Assembly: GCF_042186555.1 (NCBI RefSeq)
Contig: NC_133324.1
Location: 5,345,395 to 5,409,394 of the forward strand
Reading direction: 5' to 3'
Length of the DNA stretch: 64,000 bases
Origin: Aquarana catesbeiana
Taxonomy: Eukaryota > Chordata > Amphibia > Anura > Ranidae
The notes under the pieces are model-generated. The model did not search any database, had not been told where the DNA came from, and saw nothing but the letters and a program-made list of their open reading frames with translations. Position 1 is the stretch's first letter; every line of letters starts with the position of its first letter. Positions 29,101 to 44,785 of this stretch are shown here, in pieces. A program made the position numbers and the translations under genes.

Positions 29101-29587
29101 ATAAATGTGAGTATTGGGGACACAGATGATGATTGGTGATGTAGAGGACAGGAAGTGACATAAATGTGAGTATTGGGGACACAGATGATGATTGGTGATG
29201 TAGAGGACAGGAAGTGACATAAATGTGAGTATTGGGGACACGGATGATGATTGGTGATGTAGAGGACAGGAAGTGACATAAATGTGAGTATTGGGGACAC
29301 AGATGATGATTGGTGATGTAGAGGACAGGAAGTGACATAAATGTGAGTATTGGGGACACGGATGATGATTGGTGGTGATGTAGAGGACAGGAAGTGACAT
29401 AAATGTGAGTATTGGGGACACGGATGATGATTGGTGGTGATGATGTAGAGGACAGGAAGTGACATAAATGTGAGTATTGGGGACACAGATGATGATTGGT
29501 GATGATGTAGAGGACAGGAAGTGATATAAATGTGAGTATTGGGGACACGGATGATGATTGATAATGATGTAGAGGACAGGAAGTGAT

Positions 29588-30667
29588 ATAAATGTGAGTA
29601 TTGGGGACACAGATGATGATTGGTGATAATGTAGAGGACAGGAAGTGACATAAATGTGAGTATTGGGGACACGGATGATGATTGGTGATGATGTAGAGGA
29701 CAGGAAGTGACATAAATGTGAGTATTGGGGACACAGATGATGATTGGTGATAATGTAGAGGACAGGAAGTGACATAAATGTGAGTATTGGGGACACAGAT
29801 GATGATTGGTGATAATGTAGAGGACAGGAAGTGACATAAATGTGAGTATTGGGGACACAGATGATGATTGGTGATGTAGAGGACAGGAAGTGACATAAAT
29901 GTGAGTATTGGGGACACGGATGATGATTGGTGATGATGTAGAGGACAGGAAGTGACATAAATGTGAGTATTGGGGACACAGATGATGATTGGTGATGATG
30001 TAGAGGACAGGAAGTGACATAAATGTGAGTATTGGGGACACAGATGATGATTGGTGATGATGTAGAGGACAGGAAGTGACATAAATGTGAGTATTGGGGA
30101 CACAGATGATGATTGGTGATGATGTAGAGGACAGGAAGTGACATAAATGTGAGTATTGGGGACACAGATGATGATTGGTGATGATGTAGAGGACAGGAAG
30201 TGACATAAATGTGAGTATTGGGGACACTGATGATGATTGGTGGTAATGTAGAGGACAGGAAGTGACATAAATGTGAGTATTGGGGACATGGATGATGATT
30301 GGTGGTGATGTAGAGGACAGGAAGTGACATAAATGTGAGTATTGGGGACACGGATGATGATTGGTGATGATGTAGAGGACAGGAAGTGACATAAATGTGA
30401 GTATTGGGGACACAGATGATGATTGGTGATGATGTAGAGGACAGGAAGTGACATAAATGTGAGTATTGGGGACACGGATGATGATTGGTGGTGATGATGT
30501 AAAGGACAGGAAGTGACATAAATGTGAGTATTGGGGACACGGATGATGATTGGTGGTGATGATGTAGAGGACAGGAAGTGACATAAATGTGAGTATTGGG
30601 GACACGGATGATGATTGGTGATGATGTAGAGGACAGGAAGTGACATAAATGTGAGTATTGGGGACAC
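29588..30667. repeat. Array segment duplicated at 48,934-50,013 (offset 19,346 bp)
   Basis: Rare variants occur in the same order and spacing in both places. They include GGACATGG (30,285 and 49,631), GGGACACTGATGATG followed by GGTGGTAATG just before it, paired GGTGATAATG units, and a GTAAAGGAC unit just after. I saw no difference between the two blocks over about 1,080 bp where I compared them. They diverge on the left at AAGTGATATA versus AAGTGACATA and on the right at ACACGG versus ACACAG. Confidence 0.7.
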
Positions 30668-33600
30668 GGATGATGATTGGTGGTGATGTAGAGGACAGGA
30701 AGTGACATAAATGTGAGTATTGGGGACACGGATGATGATTGGTGGTGATGTAGAGGACAGGAAGTGACATAAATGTGAGTATTGGGGACACGGATGATGA
30801 TTGGTGATGATGTAGAGGACAGGAAGTGACATAAATGTGAGTATTGGGGACACGGATGATGATTGGTGATGATGTAGACAGGAAGTGACATAAATGTGAG
30901 TATTGGGGACACAGATGATGATTGGTGATGTAGAGGACAGGAAGTGACATAAATGTGAGTATTGGGGACACGGATGATGATTGGTGGTGATGTAGAGGAC
31001 AGGAAGTGACATAAATGTGAGTATTGGGGACACAGATGATGATTTGTGGTGATGTAGAGGACAGGAAGTGACATAAATGTGAGTATTGGGGACACGGATG
31101 ATGATTGGTGGTGATGTAGAGGACAGGAAGTGACATAAATGTGAGTATTGGGGACACGGATGATGATTGGTGGTGATGTAGAGGACAGGAAGTGACATAA
31201 ATGTGAGTATTGGGGACACGGATGATGATTGGTGGTGATGTAGAGGACAGGAAGTGACATAAATGTGAGTATTGGGGACACGGATGATGATTGGTGATGT
31301 AGAGGACAGGAAGTGACATAAATGTGAGTATTGGGGACACAGATGATGATTGGTGATGTAGAGGACAGGAAGTGACATAAATGTGAGTATTGGGGACACG
31401 GATGATGATTGGTGGTGATGTAGAGGACAGGAAGTGACATAAATGTGAGTATTGGGGACACAGATGATGATTGGTGGTGATGATGTAGAGGACAGGAAGT
31501 GACATAAATGTGAGTATTGGGGACACAGATGATGATTGGTGATGTAGAGGACAGGAAGTGACATAAATGTGAGTATTGGGGACACGGATGATGATTGGTG
31601 GTGATGTAGAGGACAGGAAGTGACATAAATGTGAGTATTGGGGACACGGATGATGATTGGTGATGATGTAGAGGACAGGAAGTGACATAAATGTGAATAT
31701 TGGGGACACGGATGATGATTGGTGATGATGTAGACAGGAAGTGACATAAATGTGAGTATTGGGGACACAGATGATGATTGGTGATGTAGAGGACAGGAAG
31801 TGACATAAATGTGAGTATTGGGGACACGGATGATGATTGGTGGTGATGTAGAGGACAGGAAGTGACATAAATGTGAGTATTGGGGACACAGATGATGATT
31901 GGTGATGTAGAGGACAGGAAGTGACATAAATGTGAGTATTGGGGACACGGATGATGATTGGTGGTGATGTAGAGGACAGGAAGTGACATAAATGTGAGTA
32001 TTGGGGACACGGATGATGATTGGTGGTGATGTAGAGGACAGGAAGTGACATAAATGTGAGTATTGGGGACACAGATGATGATTGGTGATGATGTAGAGGA
32101 CAGGAAGTGACATAAATGTGAGTATTGGGGACACGGATGATGATTGGTGGTGATGTAGAGGACAGGAAGTGACATAAATGTGAGTATTGGGGACACGGAT
32201 GATGATTGGTGGTGATGTAGAGGACAGGAAGTGACATAAATGTGAGTATTGGGGACACAGATGATGATTGGTGATGTAGAGGACAGGAAGTGACATAAAT
32301 GTGAGTATTGGGGACACAGATGATGATTGGTGATGATGTAGAGGACAGGAAGTGACATAAATGTGAGTATTGGGGACACAGATGATGATTGGTGATGTAG
32401 AGGACAGGAAGTGACATAAATGTGAGTATTGGGGACACAGATGATGATTGGTGATGATGTAGAGGACAGGAAGTGACATAAATGTGAGTATTGGGGACAC
32501 GGATGATGATTGGTGATGTAGAGGACAGGAAGTGACATAAATGTGAGTATTGGGGACACGGATGATGATTGGTGATGATGTAGAGGACAGGAAGTGACAT
32601 AAATGTGAGTATTGGGGACACGGATGATGATTGGTGATGATGTAGAGGACAGGAAGTGACATAAATGTGAGTATTGGGGACACAGATGATGATTGGTGAT
32701 GATGTAGAGGACAGGAAGTGACATAAATGTGAGTATTGGGGACACAGATGATGATTGGTGATGATGTAGAGGACAGGAAGTGACATAAATGTGAGTATTG
32801 GGGACACGGATGATGATTGGTGATGTAGAGGACAGGAAGTGACATAAATGTGAGTATTGGGGACACAGATGATGATTGGTGATGATGTAGAGGACAGGAA
32901 GTGACATAAATGTGAGTATTGGGGACACAGATGATGATTGGTGATGATGTAGAGGACAGGAAGTGACATAAATGTGAGTATTGGGGACACAGATGATGAT
33001 TGGTGATGATGTAGAGGACAGGAAATGACATAAATGTGAGTATTGGGGACACGGATGATGATTGGTGATGTAGAGGACAGGAAGTGACATAAATGTGAGT
33101 ATTGGGGACACAGATGATGATTGGTGGTGATGTAGAGGACAGGAAGTGACATAAATGTGAGTATTGGGGACACAGATGATGATTGGTGATGATGTAGAGG
33201 ACAGGAAATGACATAAATGTGAGTATTGGGGACACGGATGATGATTGGTGATGATGTAGACAGGAAATGACATAAATGTGAGTATTGGGGACACGGATGA
33301 TGATTGGTGATGATGTAGACAGGAAGTGACATAAATGTGAGTATTGGGGACACAGATGATGATTGGTGGTGATGTAGAGGACAGGAAGTGACATAAATGT
33401 GAGTATTGGGGACACAGATGATGATTGGTGATGATGTAGAGGACAGGAAGTGACATAAATGTGAGTATTGGGGACACGGATGATGATTGGTGATGATGTA
33501 GAGGACAGGAAGTGACATAAATGTGAGTATTGGGGACACGGATGATGATTGGTGGTGATGATGTAGAGGACAGGAAGTGACATAAATGTGAGTATTGGGG

Positions 33601-36600
33601 ACACAGATGATGATTGGTGATGATGTAGAGGACAGGAAGTGACATAAATGTGAGTATTGGGGACACGGATGATGATTGGTGGTGATGTAGAGGACAGGAA
33701 GTGACATAAATGTGAGTATTGGGGACACGGATGATGATTGGTGATGTAGAGGACAGGAAATGACATAAATGTGAGTATTGGGGACACAGATGATGATTGG
33801 TGATGTAGAGGACAGGAAGTGACATAAATGTGAGTATTGGGGACACAGATGATGATTGATGATGATGTAGAGGACAGGAAGTGACATAAATGTGAGTATT
33901 GGGGACACGGATGATGATTGGTGGTGATGATGTAGAGGACAGGAAGTGACATAAATGTGAGTATTGGGGACACGGATGATGATTGGTGATGATGTAGAGG
34001 ACAGGAAGTGACATAAATGTGAGTATTGGGGACACAGATGATGATTGGTGGTGATGTAGAGGACAGGAAGTGACATAAATGTGAGTAATTGGGGACACAG
34101 ATGATGATTGGTGATGATGTAGAGGACAGGAAGTGACATAAATGTGAGTATTGGGGACACAGATGATGATTGGTGGTGATGATGTAGAGGACAGGAAGTG
34201 ACATAAATGTGAGTATTGGGGACACGGATGATGATTGGTGGTGATGTAGAGGACAGGAAGTGACATAAATGTGAGTATTGGGGACACGGATGATGATTGG
34301 TGATGATGTAGAGGACAGGAAGTGACATAAATGTGAGTATTGGGGACACGGATGATGATTGGTGATGATGTAGAGGACAGGAAGTGACATAAATGTGAGT
34401 ATTGGGGACACAGATGATGATTGGTGATGATGTAGAGGACAGGAAGTGACATAAATGTGAGTATTGGGGACACAGATGATGATTGGTGGTGATGTAGAGG
34501 ACAGGAAGTGACATAAATGTGAGTATTTGGGACACGGATGATGATTGGTGATGTAGAGGACAGGAAGTGACATAAATGTGAGTATTGGGGACACAGATGA
34601 TGATTGGTGATGATGTAGAGGACAGGAAGTGACATAAATGTGAGTATTGGGGACACGGATGATGATTGGTGATGTAGAGGACAGGAAGTGACATAAATGT
34701 GAGTATTGGGGACACGGATGATGATTGGTGGTGATAATGTAGAGGACAGGAAGTGACATAAATGTGAGTATTGGGGACACTGATGATGATTGGTGGTGAT
34801 GATGTAGAGGACAGGAAGTGACATAAATGTGAGTATTGGGGACACGGATGATGATTGGTGATGATGTAGAGGACAGGAAGTGACATAAATGTGAGTATTG
34901 GGGACACAGATGATGATTGGTGGTGATGTAGAGGACAGGAAGTGACATAAATGTGAGTATTGGGGACACAGATGATGATTGGTGATGTAGAGGACAGGAA
35001 GTGACATAAATATGAGTATTGGGGACACGGATGATGATTGATGGTGATGTAGAGGACAGGAAGTGACATAAATGTGAGTATTGGGGACACAGATGATGAT
35101 TGGTGATGATGTAGAGGACAGGAAGTGACATAAATGTGACTATTGGGGACACGGATGATGATTGGTGATGTAGAGGACAGGAAGTGACATAAATGTGAGT
35201 ATTGGGGACACAGATGATGATTGGTGGTGATGATGTAGAGGACAGGAAGTGACATAAATGTGAGTATTGGGGACACGGATGATGATTGGTGATGTAGAGG
35301 ACAGGAAGTGACATAAATGTGAGTATTGGGGACACAGATGATGATTGGTGGTGATGTAGAGGACAGGAAGTGACATAAATGTGAGTATTGGGGACACAGA
35401 TGATGATTGGTGATGATGTAGAGGACAGGAAGTGACATAAATGTGAGTATTGGGGACACAGATGATGATTGGTGATGATGTAGAGGACAGGAAGTGACAT
35501 AAATGTGAGTATTGGGGACACGGATGATGATTGGTGGTGATGATGTAGAGGACAGGAAGTGATATAAATGTGAGTATTGGGGACACGGATGATGATTGGT
35601 GATGATGTAGAGGACAGGAAGTGACATAAATGTGAGTATTGGGGACACAGATGATGATTGGTGGTGATGTAGAGGACAGGAAGTGACATAAATGTGAGTA
35701 TTGGGGACACGGATGATGATTGGTGATGATGTAGAGGACAGGAAGTGACATAAATGTGAGTATTGGGGACACGGATGATGATTGGTGATGATGTAGAGGA
35801 CAGGAAGTGACATAAATGTGAGTATTGGGGACACAGATGATGATTGGTGATGATGTAGAGGACAGGAAGTGACATAAATGTGAGTATTGGGGACACGGAT
35901 GATGATTGGTGGTGATGATGTAGAGGACAGGAAGTGATATAAATGTGAGTATTGGGGACACAGATGATGATTGGTGATGATGTAGAGGACAGGAAGTGAC
36001 ATAAATGTGAGTATTGGGGACACGGATGATGATTGGTGATGATGTAGACAGGAAGTAACATAAATGTGAGTATTGGGGACACGGATGATGATTGGTGGTG
36101 ATGATGTAGAGGACAGGAAGTGACATAAATGTGAGTATTGGGGACACGGATGATGATTGGTGATGTAGAGGACAGGAAGTGACATAAATGTGAGTATTGG
36201 GGACACAGATGATGATTGGTGATGATGTAGAGGACAGGAAGTGACATAAATGTGAGTATTGGGGACACGGATGATGATTGGTGATGTAGAGGACAGGAAG
36301 TGACATAAATGTGAGTATTGGGGACACGGATGATGATTGGTGATGTAGAGGACAGGAAGTGACATAAATGTGAGTATTGGGGACACGGATGATGATTGAT
36401 GATGATGTAGAGGACAGGAAGTGACATAAATGTGAGTATTGGGGACACAGATGATGATTGGTGGTGATGATGTAGAGGACAGGAAGTGACATAAATGTGA
36501 GTATTGGGGACACGGATGATGATTGGTGATGTAGAGGACAGGAAGTGACATAAATGTGAGTATTGGGGACACAGATGATGATTGGTGATGATGTAGAGGA

Positions 36601-39600
36601 CAGGAAGTGACATAAATGTGAGTATTGGGGACACGGATGATGATTGGTGATGTAGAGGACAGGAAGTGACATAAATGTGAGTATTGGGGACACGGATGAT
36701 GATTGATGATGATGTAGAGGACAGGAAGTGACATAAATGTGAGTATTGGGGACACAGATGATGATTGGTGATGATGTAGAGGACAGGAAGTGACATAAAT
36801 GTGAGTATTGGGGACACAGATGATGATTGGTGGTGATGATGTAGAGGACAGGAAGTGACATAAATGTGAGTATTGGGGACACGGATGATGATTGGTGGTG
36901 ATGATGTAGAGGACAGGAAGTGACATAAATGTGAGTATTGGGGACACGGATGATGATTGGTGATGTAGAGGACAGGAAGTGACATAAATGTGAGTATTGG
37001 GGACACAGATGATGATTGGTGATGATGTAGAGGACAGGAAGTGACATAAATGTGAGTATTGGGGACACAGATGATGATTGGTGGTGATGTAGAGGACAGG
37101 AAGTGACATAAATGTGAGTATTGGGGACACGGATGATGATTGGTGATGATGTAGAGGACAGGAAGTGACATAAATGTGAGTATTGGGGACACAGATGATG
37201 ATTGGTGGTGATGATGTAGAGGACAGGAAGTGACATAAATGTGAGTATTGGGGACACGGATGATGATTGGTGGTGATGATGTAGAGGACAGGAAGTGACA
37301 TAAATGTGAGTATTGGGGACACGGATGATGATTGGTGATGTAGAGGACAGGAAGTGACATAAATGTGAGTATTGGGGACACAGATGATGATTGGTGATGA
37401 TGTAGAGGACAGGAAGTGACATAAATGTGAGTATTGGGGACACGGATGATGATTGGTGATGATGTAGAGGACAGGAAGTGACATAAATGTGAGTATTGGG
37501 GACACAGATGATGATTGGTGATAATGTAGAGGACAGGAAGTGACATAAATGTGAGTATTGGGGACACAGATGATGATTGGTGATGATGTAGAGGACAGGA
37601 AGTGACATAAATGTGAGTATTGGGGACACAGATGATGATTGGTGATGATGTAGAGGACAGGAAGTGACATAAATGTGAGTATTGGGGACACAGATGATGA
37701 TTGGTGATGTAGAGGACAGGAAGTGACATAAATGTGAGTATTGGGGACACAGATGATGATTGGTGATGTAGAGGACAGGAAGTGACATAAATGTGAGTAT
37801 TGGGGACACAGATGATGATTGGTGATGTAGAGGACAGGAAGTGACATAAATGTGAGTATTGGGGACACGGATGATGATTGGTGATGATGTAGACAGGAAG
37901 TGACATAAATGTGAGTATTGGGGACACGGATGATGATTGGTGGTGATGTAGAGGACAGGAAGTGACATAAATGTGAGTATTGGGGACACAGATGATGATT
38001 GGTGATGTAGAGGACAGGAAGTGACATAAATGTGAGTATTGGGGACACGGATGATGATTGGTGATGATGTAGAGGACAGGAAGTGACATAAATGTGAGTA
38101 TTGGGGACACAGATGATGATTGGTGATGTAGAGGACAGGAAGTGACATAAATGTGAGTATTGGGGACACAGATGATGATTGGTGATGATGTAGAGGACAG
38201 GAAGTGACATAAATGTGAGTATTGGGGACACGGATGATGATTGGTGGTGATATAGAGGACAGGAAGTGACATAAATGTGAGTATTGGGGACACGGATGAT
38301 GATTGGTGATGATGTAGACAGGAAGTGACATAAATGTGAGTATTGGGGACACGGATGATGATTGGTGATGATGTAGAGGACAGGAAGTGACATAAATGTG
38401 AGTATTGGGGACACAGATGATGATTGGTGATGATGTAGAGGACAGGAAGTGACATAAATGTGAGTATTGGGGACACGGATGATGATTGGTGATGTAGAGG
38501 ACAGGAAGTGACATAAATGTGAGTATTGGGGACACAGATGATGATTGGTGATGTAGAGGACAGGAAGTGACATAAATGTGAGTATTGGGGACACAGATGA
38601 TGATTGGTGATGATGTAGAGGACAGGAAGTGATATAAATGTGAGTATTGGGGACACAGATGATGATTGGTGATGTAGAGGACAGGAAGTGACATAAATGT
38701 GAGTATTGGGGACACAGATGATGATTGGTGATGATGTAGAGGACAGGAAGTGACATAAATGTGAGTATTGGGGACACAGATGATGATAGGTGATAATGTA
38801 GAGGACAGGAAGTGACATAAATGTGAGTATTGGGGACACAGATGATGATTGGTGGTGGTGATGTAGAGGACAGGAAGTGACATAAATGTGAGTATTGGGG
38901 ACACAGATGATGATTGGTGATGATGTAGAGGACAGGAAGTGACATAAATGTGAGTATTGGGGACACAGATGATGATTGGTGATGATGTAGAGGACAGGAA
39001 GTGACATAAATGTGAGTATTGGGGACACGGATGATGATTGGTGATGATGATGTAGAGGACAGGAAGTGACATAAATGTGAGTATTGGGGACACAGATGAT
39101 GATTGGTGATGATGTAGAGGACAGGAAGTGACATAAATGTGAGTATTGGGGACACAGATGATGATTGGTGATAATGTAGAGGACAGGAAGTGACATAAAT
39201 GTGAGTATTGGGGACACAGATGATGATTGGTGATAATGTAGAGGACAGGAAGTGACATAAATGTGAGTATTGGGGACACAGATGATGATTGGTGATGATG
39301 TAGAGGACAGGAAGTGATATAAATGTGAGTATTGGGGACACGGATGATGATTGGTGATGATGTAGAGGACAGGAAGTGACATAAATGTGAGTATTGGGGA
39401 CACAGATGATGATTGGTGATGATGTAGAGGACAGGAAGTGACATAAATGTGAGTATTGGGGACACAGATGATGATTGGTGATGATGTAGAGGACAGGAAG
39501 TGACATAAATGTGAGTATTGGGGACACGGATGATGATTGGTGATGTAGAGGACAGGAAGTGACATAAATGTGAGTATTGGGGACACAGATGATGATTGGT

Positions 39601-42517
39601 GATGATGTAGAGGACAGGAAGTGACATAAATGTGAGTATTGGGGACACAGATGATGATTGGTGATGATGTAGAGGACAGGAAGTGACATAAATGTGAGTA
39701 TTGGGGACACAGATGATGATTGGTGGTGATGATGTAGAGGACAGGAAGTGACATAAATGTGAGTATTGGGGACACAGATGATGATTGGTGATGATGTAGA
39801 GGACAGGAAGTGATATAAATGTGAGTATTGGGGACACAGATGATGATTGGTGATGATGTAGAGGACAGGAAATGACATAAATGTGAGTATTGGGGACACA
39901 GATGATGATTGGTGATGATGTAGAGGACAGGAAGTGACATAAATGTGAGTATTGGGGACACAGATGATGATTGGTGATGTAGAGGACAGGAAGTGACATA
40001 AATGTGAGTATTGGGGACACAGATGATGATTGGTGATGATGTAGAGGACAGGAAGTGACATAAATGTGAGTATTGGGGACACAGATGATGATTGGTGATG
40101 ATGTAGAGGACAGGAAGTGACATAAATGTGAGTATTGGGGACACAAATGATGATTGGTGATGATGTAGAGGACAGGAAGTGACATAAATGTGAGTATTGG
40201 GGACACAGATGATGATTGGTGATGATGTAGAGGACAGGAAGTGATATAAATGTGAGTATTGGGGACACAGATGATGATTGGTGATGATGTAGAGGACAGG
40301 AAATGACATAAATGTGAGTAATGGGGACACAGATGATGATTGGTGATGTAGAGGACAGGAAGTGACATAAATGTGAGTATTGGGGACACAGATGATGATT
40401 GGTGATGATGTAGAGGACAGGAAGTGATATAAATGTGAGTATTGGGGACACAGATGATGATTGGTGATGATGTAGAGGACAGGAAGTGACATAAATGTGA
40501 GTATTGGGGACACAGATGATGATTGGTGATGATGATGTAGAGGACAGGAAGTGACATAAATGTGAGTATTGGGGACACAGATGATGATTGGTGATGATGT
40601 AGAGGACAGGAAGTGATATAAATGTGAGTATTGGGGACACAGATGATGATTGGTGATGATGTAGAGGACAGGAAGTGACATAAATGTGAGTATTGGGGAC
40701 ACAGATGATGATTGGTGATGATGATGTAGAGGACAGGAAGTGACATAAATGTGAGTATTGGGGACACAGATGATGATTGGTGGTGGTGATGTAGAGGACA
40801 GGAAGTGACATAAATGTGAGTATTGGGGACACAGATGATGATTGGTGGTGATGATGTAGAGGACAGGAAGTGACATAAATGTGAGTATTGGGGACACAGA
40901 TGATGATTGGTGATGATGTAGAGGACAGGAAGTGACATAAATGTGAGTATTGGGGACACAGATGATGATTGGTGATGATGTAGAGGACAGGAAGTGACAT
41001 AAATGTGAGTATTGGGGACACAGATGATGATTGGTGATGATGTAGAGGACAGGAAGTGACATAAATGTGAGTATTGGGGACACGGATGATGATTGGTGAT
41101 GATGATGTAGAGGACAGGAAGTGACATAAATGTGAGTATTGGGGACACAGATGATGATTGGTGATGATGTAGAGGACAGGAAGTGACATAAATGTGAGTA
41201 TTGGGGACACAGATGATGATTGGTGATAATGTAGAGGACAGGAAGTGACATAAATGTGAGTATTGGGGACACAGATGATGATTGGTGATAATGTAGAGGA
41301 CAGGAAGTGATATAAATGTGAGTATTGGGGACACAGATGATGATTGGTGATGATGTAGAGGACAGGAAGTGACATAAATGTGAGTATTGGGGACACAGAT
41401 GATGATTGGTGATGATGTAGAGGACAGGAAGTGACATAAATGTGAGTATTGGGGACACAGATGATGATTGGTGATGATGTAGAGGACAGGAAGTGACATA
41501 AATGTGAGTATTGGGGACAAAGATGATGATTGGTGATGATGTAGAGGACAGGAAGTGACATAAATGTGAGTATTGGGGACACAGATGATGATTGGTGATG
41601 ATGTAGAGGACAGGAAGTGACATAAATGTGAGTATTGGGGACACAGATGATGATTGGTGATGATGTAGAGGACAGGAAGTGACATAAATGTGAGTATTGG
41701 GGACACTGATGATGATTGGTGGTAATGTAGAGGACAGGAAGTGACATAAATGTGAGTATTGGGGACACAGATGATGATTGGTGATGATGTAGAGGACAGG
41801 AAGTGACATAAATGTGAGTATTGGGGACACAGATGATGATTGGTGATGATGTAGAGGACAGGAAGTGACATAAATGTGAGTATTGGGGACACAGATGATG
41901 ATTGGTGGTGATGATGTAGAGGACAGGAAGTGACATAAATGAGTATTGGGGACACGGATGATGATTGGTGATGATGTAGAGGACAGGAAGTGACATAAAT
42001 GTGAGTATTGGGGACACAGATGATGATTGGTGATGATGTAGAGGACAGGAAGTGACATAAATGTGAGTATTGGGGACACAGATGATGATTGGTGATGATG
42101 TAGAGGACAGGAAGTGACATAAATGTGAGTATTGGGGACACGGATGATGATTGGTGGTGATGATGTAAAGGACAGGAAGTGACATAAATGTGAGTATTGG
42201 GGACACGGATGATGATTGGTGATGTAGAGGACAGGAAGTGACATAAATGTGAGTATTGGGGACACGGATGATGATTGGTGATGATGTAGAGGACAGGAAG
42301 TGACATAAATGTGAGTATTGGGGACACTGATGATGATTGGTGGTAATGTAGAGGACAGGAAGTGACATAAATGTGAGTATTGGGGACACAGATGATGATT
42401 GGTGATGATGTAGAGGACAGGAAGTGACATAAATGTGAGTATTGGGGACACAGATGATGATTGGTGATGATGTAGAGGACAGGAAGTGACATAAATGTGA
42501 GTATTGGGGACACAGAT

Positions 42518-44785
42518 GACGATTGGTGATAATGTAGAGGACAGGAAGTGACATAAATGTGAGTATTGGGGACACGGATGATGATTGGTGATGATGTAGA
42601 GGACAGGAAGTGACATAAATGTGAGTATTGGGGACACAGATGATGATTGGTGATGATTTAGAGGACAGGAAGTGACATAAATGTGAGTATTGGGGACACA
42701 GATGATGATTGGTGGTGATGATGTAGAGGACAGGAAGTGACATAAATGTGAGTATTGGGGACACGGATGATGATTGATAATGATGTAGAGGACAGGAAGT
42801 GACATAAATGTGAGTATTGGGGACACAGATGATGATTGGTGATGATGATGTAGAGGACAGGAAGTGACATAAATGTGAGTATTGGGGACACAGATGATGA
42901 TTGGTGGTGATGATGTAGAGGACAGGAAGTGACATAAATGTGAGTATTGGGGACACGGATGATGATTGATAATGATGTAGAGGACAGGAAGTGACATAAA
43001 TGTGAGTATTGGGGACACAGATGATGATTGGTGATGATGATGTAGAGGACAGGAAGTGACATAAATGTGAGTATTGGGGACACAGATGATGATTGGTGGT
43101 GATGTAGAGGACAGGAAGTGACATAAATGTGAGTATTGGGGACACAGATGATGATTGGTGATGATGTAGAGGACAGGAAGTGACATAAATGTGAGTATTG
43201 GGGACACAGATGATGATTGGTGATGATGTAGAGGACAGGAAGTGACATAAATGTGAGTATTGGGGACACAGATGACGATTGGTGATAATGTAGAGGACAG
43301 GAAGTGACATAAATGTGAGTATTGGGGACACGGATGATGATTGGTGATGATGTAGAGGACAGGAAGTGACATAAATGTGAGTATTGGGGACACAGATGAT
43401 GATTGGTGATGATTTAGAGGACAGGAAGTGACATAAATGTGAGTATTGGGGACACAGATGATGATTGGTGGTGATGATGTAGAGGACAGGAAGTGACATA
43501 AATGTGAGTATTGGGGACACGGATGATGATTGATAATGATGTAGAGGACAGGAAGTGACATAAATGTGAGTATTGGGGACACAGATGATGATTGGTGATG
43601 ATGATGTAGAGGACAGGAAGTGACATAAATGTGAGTATTGGGGACACAGATGATGATTGGTGGTGATGATGTAGAGGACAGGAAGTGACATAAATGTGAG
43701 TATTGGGGACACGGATGATGATTGATAATGATGTAGAGGACAGGAAGTGACATAAATGTGAGTATTGGGGACACAGATGATGATTGGTGATGATGATGTA
43801 GAGGACAGGAAGTGACATAAATGTGAGTATTGGGGACACAGATGATGATTGGTGATGATGTAGAGGACAGGAAGTGACATAAATGTGAGTATTGGGGACA
43901 CAGATGATGATTGGTGATGATGTAGAGGACAGGAAGTGACATAAATGTGAGTATTGGGGACACAGATGACGATTGGTGATAATGTAGAGGACAGGAAGTG
44001 ACATAAATGTGAGTATTGGGGACACGGATGATGATTGGTGATGATGTAGAGGACAGGAAGTGACATAAATGTGAGTATTGGGGACACAGATGATGATTGG
44101 TGATGATGTAGAGGACAGGAAGTGACATAAATGTGAGTATTGGGGACACAGATGATGATTGGTGATGATTTAGAGGACAGGAAGTGACATAAATGTGAGT
44201 ATTGGGGACACAGATGATGATTGGTGGTGATGATGTAGAGGACAGGAAGTGACATAAATGTGAGTATTGGGGACACGGATGATGATTGATAATGATGTAG
44301 AGGACAGGAAGTGACATAAATGTGAGTATTGGGGACACAGATGATGATTGGTGATGATGATGTAGAGGACAGGAAGTGACATAAATGTGAGTATTGGGGA
44401 CACAGATGATGATTGGTGGTGATGATGTAGAGGACAGGAAGTGACATAAATGTGAGTATTGGGGACACGGATGATGATTGATAATGATGTAGAGGACAGG
44501 AAGTGACATAAATGTGAGTATTGGGGACACAGATGATGATTGGTGATGATGATGTAGAGGACAGGAAGTGACATAAATGTGAGTATTGGGGACACAGATG
44601 ATGATTGGTGATGATGTAGAGGACAGGAAGTGACATAAATGTGAGTATTGGGGACACAGATGATGATTGGTGATGATGTAGAGGACAGGAAGTGACATAA
44701 ATGTGAGTATTGGGGACACAGATGACGATTGGTGATAATGTAGAGGACAGGAAGTGACATAAATGTGAGTATTGGGGACACGGAT
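42518..44785. repeat. 756-bp higher-order repeat (12 units), three tandem copies
   Basis: The rare GATGATTTAGAGG unit recurs at about 42,658, 43,414 and 44,170, exactly 756 bp apart. The rare GACGATTGG unit recurs at 42,518, 43,274, 43,968 and 44,724. The block is twelve units, four of 65 bp and eight of 62 bp, with alternating GATTGATAATG and GGTGATGATGATG subtypes. The second copy has one unit fewer on one side and one more on the other (694 instead of 756 bp between two landmarks). The copies are otherwise nearly identical, so the amplification is recent. Confidence 0.85.
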
